Of a DNA stretch of 21,173 nt, positions 1 to 7,834 are shown in pieces (the stretch's first letter is position 1; each line of letters opens with the position of its first letter). The notes beneath the pieces are model-generated. The model worked only from the letters and a program-made list of their open reading frames with translations, did no database searches and was not told where the DNA came from. Location of the stretch: assembly GCA_902491895.1 (NCBI GenBank), contig CABUJH010000035.1, forward strand, positions 1 to 21,173. Reading direction: 5' to 3'. The position numbers and the translations under genes are program-made. Origin of the DNA: an uncultured Collinsella sp. Lineage in GTDB: Bacteria > Actinomycetota > Coriobacteriia > Coriobacteriales > Coriobacteriaceae.

Positions 1-2435
1 GGCGTGTGGTCCATGCCGACAGGCTGGCCGGCGCCTGCCCAGGCGGTCTCCCACTCGGTCATGAGCGAGGGGTCGGCCATGATGGAGGCCGCGGTGGTCA
101 GGTCCTGACCGAGCTTTTGGCCGTAACCAAAGGCGTTGGCAAACTGGACGAGCGAGCTGGCGCCGATCTCGTTGGCCACCTGGCCAAAGACGACGTTGGA
201 CGACACGGCAAAGGCCTGTTGCAGGCTGATGGTACCGTAGCTCTCGTTGGCGTAATTGGTGACCGGCGCGTTGCCGATATCCATGGAGCCGGGCGCCTGG
301 TACGTGCTGGTAAGGCTGGCGGTGCCGGTTTCGAGCGCCGCGGAGAGTGTGACGACCTTAAAGGTCGAGCCCGGGGTATAGAGAGCGTCCATGGCGCGGT
401 CGTACATGGAGCCGTCCTCGCCACCGCCCGACTGCATCAGGGCATCGATGTTGGTGTTGTCATAGGTGGGCGAGCTTGCGCATGCGAGGACCGCGCCGGT
501 GCGCGGATCCATAACCACCACGGCACCCTTAAAGCCCTTGAGTGCCTGCTCGGCAGCCGTCTGGATGCGCGAGTCGATGGTGAGCTTGGCGGTGTTGCCC
601 GGTTGGTTTTGGCCCGCGAGCGACGCGAGGGCGTTGTCCCAGCTGGAGTAATCCTTGGAGCCGGTGAGCGTTTCGTTCATGACGCTCTCGACACCAGCGG
701 TGCCGTACTGCTGGCTTACATAGCCCACCACGTGAGCGGCCATGTTTCCGTTGGGGTAGGAGCGGGCGTAGGTGCCGTCTTCCTGTTGCAGCGACTCGGC
801 CAGCGTCACGCCGTCGGACGTGATGATGGAGCCGCGCTGGATGTACTTGGAGCGGGCGATGGTGTGGTTGTTGGTCGGCATGTCCTGATAGTCCTTGGCC
901 TTGATGACCTGGACATAGGTGAGGTTGCCGATAAGGATGGCGAATAGTGCCGTAAAGGCGAGCACGGCGCGGGTCAGTCGATTGGCGAGCGCCACGCGGC
1001 CGAGCACACCGGATTCGGGCGTGTCGAGCAGGCGACGACGCATGCGCGAGCCGGCGGAGTGGCTGCCGCGGGTATACGAAGACGAAGTGGCGAAGCGCGT
1101 GCCGGCCGGGGAGGACGCCGAGGCGACCTGGTCGTCGGTGATGGCGGCCATGGTGCCGGTGCCGGTGAGCTCGGCCTCGCGACCGGTTGCCTCGTCACCG
1201 GCGCGCAGCAGCAGCGCGACGATGATAAAGCTTGCCAGCAGCGAGGAGCCACCCTGGCTCATAAAGGGCAGGGTGACGCCGGTCAGCGGGATCAGGCGGG
1301 TAACGCCGCCAACGATCAAGAACGCTTGGAAGCTGATAGCGGCCGTAAGACCGGTGGCGCTAAAGGCGGCAAGGTCGGACTTGGCACGGGCTGCCGTGGT
1401 CAGGCCACGTACGGCAAAGAGCATAAACAGGATAAGAACGGCGCCACCGCCCAAAAGGCCCATCTCCTCGCCGATAGCCGAGAAGATAAAGTCGGACTCG
1501 ACGACGGGGATGTTGTTGGCCATGCCGTTGCCAATGCCGACGCCAACAAGGCCGCCGTCGGCCAGCGAGAAGAGGGACTGGACAATCTGGTAGCCCTGGC
1601 CCTGTGCATCCTTAAAGGGATCGGCCCAGATCTGGAAACGAACCTGGACGTGCGACAGGAACTTGTAGGCGCCCACGGCCCCCACGGCCAAGAGCACAAG
1701 GCCGATGATGACATACGAGAAGCGACCCGTGGCAACGTAGAGCATCAGCAAGAAGATGGTGTAGAACAGCAAGGCCGAGCCCAGGTCACGTTCGAAGACA
1801 ACGACGAGCAGGCATACGCCCCAGACTGCGAACAGCGGCAGCAGCAGGCGCAGACGCGGAATCTTAAGACCCAAGATCTTGCGGTTGGAGATAGAGAGCA
1901 GTTCGCGGTTCTCGGCCAGGTAACCGGCTAGGAACAGCACGATAAAGACCTTGGCGAACTCGCCGGGCTGAATGGTAAAGCCGGCGATGCGAATCCACAG
2001 TTTAGAGCCCGAGATCGTGGTGCCGATAAAGATGGGCAGCATCAGCAAGATGATGCCGATGATGCCAAAGGTGTACTTGTAGCGCATGACCACGTCGAGG
2101 TTTTTGACCAGCGCAAGCGTCCCCACCATCAACGCCACCGAGATAAACAGGATGACGAGCTGCGAGATGGCGAGCGTGGGCGCCAAGCGCGTCACAAACG
2201 TGATGCCAATGCCCGAAAGAACAAAGACGATGGGCAGGATGGCCGGGTCGGCGCCGGGTGCCAGAATGCGCACGGCGATATGCGCCGCGGCGAAGGCGGC
2301 AAAGAGACCGATCGGAACGGCAAGTGTCTCAAACGAGATGGCGGCGCCTGCGGTGAGCACGTACATCGCATACAGCAGGATGACGGGGAACGCCGAGGCG
2401 ATGAGTAAGAGCAGTTCGGTATTACGGCGACTCAT
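1..2435 (-). CDS. RodA (SEDS) - PbpA (class B PBP) fusion protein, 3' end outside window
   Basis: One uninterrupted reading frame runs from ATG at 2435 to the left edge (about 811 codons). Residues 1 to about 412 are a polytopic SEDS glycosyltransferase (RodA/FtsW family) that polymerises peptidoglycan from lipid II. It contains a ...SDFIFS..EEMG motif (Asp315, probably the catalytic acid of the family). A hydrophilic Ser/Thr/Arg-rich linker (about 413-480) leads to a single TM (about 483-505) and a PbpA-type transpeptidase. The transpeptidase shows SxxK as S690-T-F-K and SxN as S745-S-N747; the KTG motif must lie beyond the edge. I checked every codon between 963 and 1260 on the minus strand and found no stop. 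AAGGGAG at 2450-2444 sits 8 nt before the ATG. The gene is 16 bp after pstP. In Mycobacterium rodA and pbpA are adjacent but separate genes. Topology fits, because SEDS C-termini and PBP N-termini are both cytoplasmic. The gene after it, often pknB in this locus, is not visible. Confidence 0.9.
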   Translation of the reverse strand, partial: MSRRNTELLLLIASAFPVILLYAMYVLTAGAAISFETLAVPIGLFAAFAAAHIAVRILAPGADPAILPIVFVLSGIGITFVTRLAPTLAISQLVILFISVALMVGTLALVKNLDVVMRYKYTFGIIGIILLMLPIFIGTTISGSKLWIRIAGFTIQPGEFAKVFIVLFLAGYLAENRELLSISNRKILGLKIPRLRLLLPLFAVWGVCLLVVVFERDLGSALLFYTIFLLMLYVATGRFSYVIIGLVLLAVGAVGAYKFLSHVQVRFQIWADPFKDAQGQGYQIVQSLFSLADGGLVGVGIGNGMANNIPVVESDFIFSAIGEEMGLLGGGAVLILFMLFAVRGLTTAARAKSDLAAFSATGLTAAISFQAFLIVGGVTRLIPLTGVTLPFMSQGGSSLLASFIIVALLLRAGDEATGREAELTGTGTMAAITDDQVASASSPAGTRFATSSSYTRGSHSAGSRMRRRLLDTPESGVLGRVALANRLTRAVLAFTALFAILIGNLTYVQVIKAKDYQDMPTNNHTIARSKYIQRGSIITSDGVTLAESLQQEDGTYARSYPNGNMAAHVVGYVSQQYGTAGVESVMNETLTGSKDYSSWDNALASLAGQNQPGNTAKLTIDSRIQTAAEQALKGFKGAVVVMDPRTGAVLACASSPTYDNTNIDALMQSGGGEDGSMYDRAMDALYTPGSTFKVVTLSAALETGTASLTSTYQAPGSMDIGNAPVTNYANESYGTISLQQAFAVSSNVVFGQVANEIGASSLVQFANAFGYGQKLGQDLTTAASIMADPSLMTEWETAWAGAGQPVGMDHT

Positions 2436-2451
2436 AAGCGGCACTCCCTTT

Positions 2452-4398
2452 CTAATTCTTATCGGAGGCTTCGGCCTCGGCGGACTGTTCGGCGGTATTC
2501 TCGGAATCCGATTCGGAGGTCGAACCCTGGTCGGTGTTATTGCGGATCGTTTGCGCGTCGATCACCTGACGGGTCTGCTCCTCGTCGATCTGATGGCGGT
2601 ACTTGGAGATGGTGTCCTGTGCGTCGTCGATGCTCGTCTGCTGAATACCTGCCTTAAGGCGATTTTGTGTGTCTTCGGGCAGGTCGGACAGTTTGATGGT
2701 GGTCGTGCTGTCGAGCCAGTGCAGCTTAAGGCCGAGCGGCTTGCCGGGAATGCCCCGGTAGACCGCGACGGTGTCCTTGTAGGTGCCCAGGTAGTACGAG
2801 CCGGTGATGCCTGCGTAGGCCCAGATGGCTGCTGCCAGCACAAAAGCGATGCCCAGTACGGTGGCAATGGTGATGTTGCGGCGGCGGACGCGCTTTGCCT
2901 CGCGCATGACGCCATCGTCGACCAGGTCAACGACAAGCACGGTGACGTTGTCATGCCCGCCGGCGACCAGTGCCGCGTCAACAAGGTTGTCGACGCAAAT
3001 CTGCGCGGTCGAGGACTGCGTGGCGATGTTTTCGATATCGCTATCGGGAATCATGCTCGAAAGACCGTCCGAGCACAGGATCAGGCGGTCGCCTTCCTCG
3101 ATATGCAGGGTAAAGTGGTCGGCATACATTGCGGGATCCGAGCCCAGCGCGCGGGTGATGACCGAGCGGTTGGGGTGGACGCGAGCCTCGTCTGCCGTAA
3201 TCTCGCCGGCGTCCACGAGCTCCTCCACATAGGAGTGGTCGCGGGTCACGCGGATGAGCGTGCCCTCGTGGAGCAGATAGGCGCGCGAGTCGCCCACGTG
3301 GGCGATAGCGAGCATGTCGTTTTCGATATAGGCGCAGGTTGCCGTGCAGCCCATGCCAGGCTTGCCAAGCCCGTTGAGCGCAGCCTCGATGACCGCGGCG
3401 TTTGCAGCTTCGACGGCGGCCGCCAGTCGTGCGGCGTCGGCTGCCTGCGGCGCTGTCTTGGCAATGGTCTCGACGGCGATGGAGGAGGCTACCTCACCGG
3501 CGGCGTGGCCGCCCATGCCGTCGCATACGCAAAAGAGCGGCGATTGCACCAGATAGGAGTCTTCGTTATGCGGGCGCACACAGCCAACATCGGAGCGGGC
3601 GCCCCACATGAGCTGCGTGGTCGTGCCGGCGTCGTAGGTCGAGTCAGTCTCGACGCGCTCGTCGGTCAGCGGCTCAAAACTCATGGTCGAGCCGGGGTCC
3701 TTAAGCTTGGCCTCCACGGCGGCAACGTCAATCTCGGCCGTATCGCCGGGCGAGACGGTGTCGGCATCGTTGCTCGGGTCGTTGACGTTGGGCGTGGCGG
3801 GCTCTTCGGTTGTACGGTCGACAGGCTCGTCGTCTTGCGGGGCGACGGCTGCAGACTCGGGCGTCGCGAAGTGCGCGGGCGCGGGCGTGCCGTGGGATTG
3901 GGAGACATCCTCCGTCGTTGCTGCGGGTACGACTTCGGTTACAGACTGCATGGCTTCGGGCGCCGATGCGTCCGCGGGGGAGGGCGCCGCCGCGGGTTCC
4001 GGTGCAGATGCGGACTCGGGTGCTGCGGCGGGTGCCGGCGCTACGGGAAACGCCGGTGCCGCGGGCTCGGGAGCCGCAAATACCGCGGAGCTCTCGGTAA
4101 TCGCCGTGGCGACGGGTTCGGCAAAGTGAGCCGGCGCGGGCATGTCTTGCGGGGCCGCGGGCTGCTCGGTAGCGGCGTGCACGCCGATGGGGGTGTTACC
4201 GCCGTCAGCGTTGTCCTCGGTATCCTCGTCGTCGGTCAGCGTCGGATATTCTTGCGTTACATGCGAAAGAGGCAGGGAGAACACAGTGTCCTCGGGCTCC
4301 ACGGGCGCATGGCCCGCCGGGGCGGCATGAGCCGGCGCGGTCGCGGGGGCGGCCGACGTCTCTGGCATGGTTGCGGACTTGTTCTCCTCGTCGATCAT
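2452..4398 (-). CDS. pstP: PstP-like PP2C Ser/Thr phosphatase with long N-terminal extension
   Basis: This is a metal-dependent PP2C phosphatase of 648 aa that removes phosphate from Ser/Thr-kinase targets at the membrane. The catalytic domain spans about 265-492: RSDVG..R..NEDS (E279, D280), CDGMGGHAAGE (D293), GDSRAYL (about 369-375), CSDGL (D443) and GGHDNVTVLVV (D483). A TM segment follows at about 509-530, then a 118-residue extracellular tail. The tail's YLGTYKDTVAVYRGIPG stretch resembles the outer part of mycobacterial PstP. Unusual is an Ala/Pro/Glu-rich, probably disordered N-terminal extension of about 265 residues with two PAPAHFA repeats (87-93 and 172-178). PP2C proteins normally begin near the MWGARSDVG stretch. 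The start is chosen because its ATG overlaps the fhaB stop as ATGA, which implies translational coupling. Internal Mets at 239 and 264 remain possible starts. Confidence 0.9.
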   Translation of the reverse strand: MIDEENKSATMPETSAAPATAPAHAAPAGHAPVEPEDTVFSLPLSHVTQEYPTLTDDEDTEDNADGGNTPIGVHAATEQPAAPQDMPAPAHFAEPVATAITESSAVFAAPEPAAPAFPVAPAPAAAPESASAPEPAAAPSPADASAPEAMQSVTEVVPAATTEDVSQSHGTPAPAHFATPESAAVAPQDDEPVDRTTEEPATPNVNDPSNDADTVSPGDTAEIDVAAVEAKLKDPGSTMSFEPLTDERVETDSTYDAGTTTQLMWGARSDVGCVRPHNEDSYLVQSPLFCVCDGMGGHAAGEVASSIAVETIAKTAPQAADAARLAAAVEAANAAVIEAALNGLGKPGMGCTATCAYIENDMLAIAHVGDSRAYLLHEGTLIRVTRDHSYVEELVDAGEITADEARVHPNRSVITRALGSDPAMYADHFTLHIEEGDRLILCSDGLSSMIPDSDIENIATQSSTAQICVDNLVDAALVAGGHDNVTVLVVDLVDDGVMREAKRVRRRNITIATVLGIAFVLAAAIWAYAGITGSYYLGTYKDTVAVYRGIPGKPLGLKLHWLDSTTTIKLSDLPEDTQNRLKAGIQQTSIDDAQDTISKYRHQIDEEQTRQVIDAQTIRNNTDQGSTSESDSENTAEQSAEAEASDKN

Positions 4399-4811
4399 CG
4401 ACGGTTCACCTTCATGACCACGTCGCCAATCTGGACTTCGTCGCCCTCGCGCAGCGTTGCGGGTTCCACCAGCTGGCGGCCGTTGACGAGCGTGCCGTTA
4501 AGCGAGTTGAGGTCCTCGATAATAAGTGCCGGACCCTGCAGCGAAAAACGCGCATGCGAGGCCGAGACAAACGGTTCGTTGATGCAGATGTCCGACGACG
4601 GCGAACGGCCGACGATGACGGGACCGAGCATATCCACGTGGATGCCGCGGATGCCGCGCGGGCCCTTGTCCACATCGATCGTCCAGATGGCCGAGTCGCG
4701 GCGCTGGCCGCGGACGAGCCCCACGCCGGTCTTCATGACGGCAAACAGGAAGATATAAAGCAGGACGACCAGGACGATGCGGCCTGCAAACAGGACGATA
4801 TCGATGTTCAT
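4395..4811 (-). CDS. fhaB: FhaB/FipA-like membrane-anchored FHA-domain protein
   Basis: A protein of 138 aa with one N-terminal TM helix (about 5-27) and a cytoplasmic FHA domain (about 52-138) that binds phosphothreonine peptides. FHA signature residues are all present: GRS (68-70), SASH (83-86) and NSLNGT (102-107). Length, architecture and position between fhaA and the phosphatase match FhaB (FipA) of Mycobacterium, which links Ser/Thr kinase signalling to division and PBP function. AGGGGA at 4826-4821 lies 9 nt before the ATG, inside the end of fhaA. The stop TGA overlaps the pstP start. Assignment rests on domain and synteny. Confidence 0.92.
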   Translation of the reverse strand: MNIDIVLFAGRIVLVVLLYIFLFAVMKTGVGLVRGQRRDSAIWTIDVDKGPRGIRGIHVDMLGPVIVGRSPSSDICINEPFVSASHARFSLQGPALIIEDLNSLNGTLVNGRQLVEPATLREGDEVQIGDVVMKVNRR

Positions 4812-4817
4812 AAGCGA

Positions 4818-5828
4818 CTATCCCCTAAATTCGAACGTGCTCAGGCCAAACGTCAGCAGGTCGCCGTTGCGCAGCGGGCAGCGCGTGATGCGACGGTTGT
4901 TGACGAGCGTGCCGTTGGTGGAGTTGAGGTCCTCGATCGACCAGTCCGAGCCGGTAAAGGTGAGCTGGGCATGACGGCGCGACACGTTGGGGTCGCGCAG
5001 GGCGATGTCGGAAACCGAGCGCTCGCGACCGATGGTCACCTGTGCGGAGGTGATGGCGTGGCTCTCGCCGCTCACGACGTCGACGAGCTGGGCGAGCGGA
5101 CGCTGCGGGGCGCGAGAGCTTGCCATGTTGGAGGCGATGCTGGCTGCGGCGCCAAGGCCAGCGGCGGCGCCGGTCGCGGCGGCTCCGCCCATGCCGGCAA
5201 GCGCGTCGCGCGAGACGGTTTGGGGCACGGGGATGGGTGCGGCGGCGGGATCGGGCATATTGGGCGCAAAGGGGTCGGCCACGGCAAGCGGGTCGGGAGT
5301 GGCAGCACGAGGTGCCGGCTGCTGCTGCGGCATAGCAGCGGGGTGTTGCTGCGGGGCGGCAAACTGCTGCTGGCCGGCGCGCGGGGCGCTGGCGGCACGG
5401 CTCGCGGCTGAGTTGTTCTGGCCCAGGCCGTTTTGGTAGGCGCGCTCTTCCTCGTACAGGCGACCGAGCGTAGGGGCATCGACGTTCTCGGCAAAGACCG
5501 AGAACTTGCCGCCGCGCAGCTGCGGGTCGATCATAAAGCGAACGAGGGGCTCGCCGACAAAGACGTAGCGGCGCTTTTCGGCCTGCGCTTTCACAAACTC
5601 GCGGACCTCGCGCGAAAGCTCGGGATAGAACGGGGCGAGCATGGGATCGTCGTCGGCGGCAATCAGGATGGTATAGAGCGCCGGCGCGGTGTTGACGCCG
5701 TTGATCACCAGAGTCTGATCCTCCATGTCGCGAGCGGCCTGCTTGGCAAGCTTCTTAAAGGAGAACGGGGCACGGGTGGCACCGAAGATGCCGGCCACGT
5801 GGTCCTCGAAGATGTTCAGGAAGTTCAC
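4818..5828 (-). CDS. fhaA: FhaA-like protein (DUF3662 domain + FHA domain)
   Basis: A cytoplasmic adaptor of 336 aa. Residues 1-125 form the FhaA N-terminal domain (DUF3662 type, starting MNFLNIFEDHVAGIFG). Residues 130-243 are an Ala/Pro/Gln-rich flexible linker. Residues 245-336 are an FHA domain with GRE (267-269), SRRH (283-286) and NSTNGT (302-307). In Mycobacterium, FhaA binds phosphorylated kinase or MviN partners and regulates peptidoglycan synthesis; a similar role here is inferred from synteny. The start codon is GTG, overlapping the kinase stop as GTGA, with GGAGAG 9 nt upstream. This implies coupled translation with the kinase. fhaB begins 6 bp after the stop. Confidence 0.93.
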   Translation of the reverse strand: MNFLNIFEDHVAGIFGATRAPFSFKKLAKQAARDMEDQTLVINGVNTAPALYTILIAADDDPMLAPFYPELSREVREFVKAQAEKRRYVFVGEPLVRFMIDPQLRGGKFSVFAENVDAPTLGRLYEEERAYQNGLGQNNSAASRAASAPRAGQQQFAAPQQHPAAMPQQQPAPRAATPDPLAVADPFAPNMPDPAAAPIPVPQTVSRDALAGMGGAAATGAAAGLGAAASIASNMASSRAPQRPLAQLVDVVSGESHAITSAQVTIGRERSVSDIALRDPNVSRRHAQLTFTGSDWSIEDLNSTNGTLVNNRRITRCPLRNGDLLTFGLSTFEFRG

Positions 5829-7678
5829 GAAAGATCACTCTCCGTATAGGTTCTTTGGTATCCGAGCAAATATAGGCATATCCCAACGATTATAGAGGAT
5901 AGGGTTCCCGCAACCGCCGCCTTGACGACGACCGCGGCCGCAAGGCTGGCAATTTCCATATGGTGTGCAAGACAGAGCGACGCCGCGGTGCCTATTCCGC
6001 AGCCGGCGATGGCAGCGATTGCAGCCAGGTTCGAGCCCTGCTCGGCACGCTTGGCATGGGCGTTGAGCAGCAGAGATGTCAGTGCAGCTGTCGCCGCGAC
6101 GAGCACGACGGCAGCCCAGAAGAGCATGTCTCCCAGCGCCGCGGCAACATTGCCGAGCCCCAGCACGCCTCCGGCGGAAAGCGCAACCGTAGCCAGGCGG
6201 CCAAAAAGCGCGCCCATCCCCGTGGCGGCCGCGGCGCTTGCCGGGCCGAGCCAAAAGGCAGCGATGCCGGCGGCGACCCCGGCGGCAAGGAGGACGTCGC
6301 CCGTTAGACAGCCAAGTGCCACCGCGCAGGTGAGCGCGGCGCTCGCGGCGGCCTCGGTGCGGCCCCAGGCGATCCACCAACCGGATATGGTGGCGGCAAA
6401 GAGCACCGCGACGGGCAGCATCGACAGGATGCCCTGCGCCTGCATGGTGGCGTTGGCCATAAGTACCAAAAAGCCCACGGCCGAGATGGCCGAGCCAATC
6501 TGCGGGGCCAGGCCGGCGGCCGCCCCAATCGCGATGGCCGCGGCAATAAGTCCGGGAAGCGCCGCGACGCCAGCCGTCTGCATGATCAAAAAGCTAAAGG
6601 CACCACACGCTAGCGCCGAGATGGCGCGCATGGTGTAATCGCGCGCGTGGCTCCAGCGCGTGCCGGCCCAGCCAAGCGCGGGGTCGACCTCGATGGTGTC
6701 GTCCTCATAGGGCAACGATTCGATATCGTCCGCCGCGCGCTCGTCATCCGACAGCTCGCCCACCATCTGCTCCAGGCTGCGACGCCCCTCGCGCACGCTG
6801 CCCAAGCCGGCGAGCAGCTGGTCGCAAAATGCCTCGATGCTGTTGGGGCGGTCTTGCGGCATGGGGGAGAGGGCACTCATGAGCGCAGCCTCGGCTCCCG
6901 GGGGAAAATGCGGGATGAGCTCGCTGGGGTAGGTGGCGCCGCCGATGATACGGCCGAGCGAGTCGCCGGGCGTGGCGGCCATAAAGGGAGCGCTGCCGCA
7001 CAGGCCCTCGTAGATCACACAGGCGAGGGCAAAGACATCGGCGCGCTCGTCAACCGTGCCAGTCTCGATGTCGAGCTGCTCGGGCGGCATGTAGCCGATG
7101 GTGCCGCCGCGCGAGCCGCCAAAGCCGCCGGCAGACGACAGCCGCGCCATGCCAAAGTCGGTGAGCTTTACATTGCCCGAGTGGTCGATGAGCACGTTGG
7201 CAGGCTTAATATCCAGGTGGAGCACGCCGTTGCTATGGGCGAAGGTGAGCGCCTGGCCCAGCGCGTCGGCAATTGCCGCGGCCTCGTCAAGGGTGAGCGA
7301 ATGACCGTCCACGCGATGCAAAAACTCGGCTAGGGACATACCGTCGACATATTCCATGACGAGGTAGGCATAGGCGGTATCGTGCGTAAAGTCGATAACC
7401 TGCACGATATTGGGATGTTGAAGCATGGCGGCAGTGTGCGCCTCGCGCAGGACATCCATGATGTCGCTGGCGGGCATGCCGGCACCGTTGATAAGAGGGA
7501 TGCGCTTAATGGCCACGCGACGGCGCAGGTGCGTGTCGCGGCAAATCTCGATGGAGCCAAAACCGCCGGTCGCGAGCGTCTCGAGCGGCTGGAACCGCTT
7601 GAGCAGCTCGCGAGAGCTGGTGCCCTCCAAGGGAACGTCCGGCGAGAACCGGGCGGTATGTTGCGAGAAAAGCGGCAT
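5825..7678 (-). CDS. Ser/Thr protein kinase with polytopic C-terminal membrane domain
   Basis: A membrane Ser/Thr kinase at the head of the cell-wall operon. Numbering here counts from the in-frame TTG at 7684; subtract 2 for the ATG start. Kinase domain about 30-295: Gly-rich loop ATGGFGS, VAIK Lys60, helix-C Glu81, catalytic loop HLDIKPAN (156-163), TDFG (175-178), MPPE (199-202), D217 and the DRP Arg279. The catalytic Asp158 follows Leu instead of the usual Arg, a non-RD-like catalytic loop. A linker (about 296-352) precedes nine or ten hydrophobic helices to about residue 610, rich in Ala and Gly. There is no PASTA domain, unlike PknB. I prefer ATG at 7678 because GAGGG (7689-7685) lies 6 nt before it; the TTG directly abuts that SD. 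The stop overlaps the fhaA GTG. Residues needed for activity look intact. Confidence 0.9.
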   Translation of the reverse strand: MPLFSQHTARFSPDVPLEGTSSRELLKRFQPLETLATGGFGSIEICRDTHLRRRVAIKRIPLINGAGMPASDIMDVLREAHTAAMLQHPNIVQVIDFTHDTAYAYLVMEYVDGMSLAEFLHRVDGHSLTLDEAAAIADALGQALTFAHSNGVLHLDIKPANVLIDHSGNVKLTDFGMARLSSAGGFGGSRGGTIGYMPPEQLDIETGTVDERADVFALACVIYEGLCGSAPFMAATPGDSLGRIIGGATYPSELIPHFPPGAEAALMSALSPMPQDRPNSIEAFCDQLLAGLGSVREGRRSLEQMVGELSDDERAADDIESLPYEDDTIEVDPALGWAGTRWSHARDYTMRAISALACGAFSFLIMQTAGVAALPGLIAAAIAIGAAAGLAPQIGSAISAVGFLVLMANATMQAQGILSMLPVAVLFAATISGWWIAWGRTEAAASAALTCAVALGCLTGDVLLAAGVAAGIAAFWLGPASAAAATGMGALFGRLATVALSAGGVLGLGNVAAALGDMLFWAAVVLVAATAALTSLLLNAHAKRAEQGSNLAAIAAIAGCGIGTAASLCLAHHMEIASLAAAVVVKAAVAGTLSSIIVGICLYLLGYQRTYTESDLS

Positions 7679-7758
7679 GGCCAACCCTCGTGCGTTTAAA
7701 GTTCATTTGCGAGCGGCGGGCGCGGAGCCGAGCCGTTCGCGGTGGCATAGATGCTGCT

Positions 7759-7786
7759 AGTGTAGCACGCTCGGGTGCATGGTGAA
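7759..7786 (-). promoter_or_regulatory. Putative promoter of the kinase-fhaA-fhaB-pstP-rodA/pbpA operon
   Basis: On the minus strand, TTCACC (7786-7781) and TACACT (7764-7759) are separated by 16 bp. The -10 is preceded by TGC, giving an extended -10 (TGCTACACT). The start of transcription would be near 7752, about 75 nt before the kinase ATG. A similar extended -10 (TGATACACT) precedes the second kinase operon at 13081-13089. Prediction by eye only. Confidence 0.45.
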
Positions 7787-7802
7787 GGTAGCGGGGCGAG
7801 GT

Positions 7803-7834
7803 GGCCTGTCTGACTTGGCCTGTCTGACTTGGCC
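7803..7834. repeat. Short tandem duplication, 14-bp unit
   Basis: GGCCTGTCTGACTT occurs twice in perfect tandem (7803-7816 and 7817-7830), followed by a further GGCC. It abuts the stop codon of the YcxB-like gene and lies upstream of the kinase-operon promoter. It is probably a replication-slippage product. Confidence 0.85.

Noticed and set aside
1041..1043. Internal minus-strand ATG (at 1043) as a separate pbpA start
   Set aside because: No SD precedes it, the frame is continuous with RodA, and the overlap region is a soluble linker. Kept only as a possible test of the fusion.
6..1931. Plus-strand frames opposite the RodA-PbpA gene
   Set aside because: Shadows in the codon-aligned antisense frame of the fusion; no SD and no recognisable domain.
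2086..4758. Open frame of 890 codons on the plus strand opposite pstP and fhaB
   Set aside because: Antisense shadow. The minus strand carries clear PP2C and FHA motifs, while the plus-strand translation is Gly/Arg/Cys-rich without domains.
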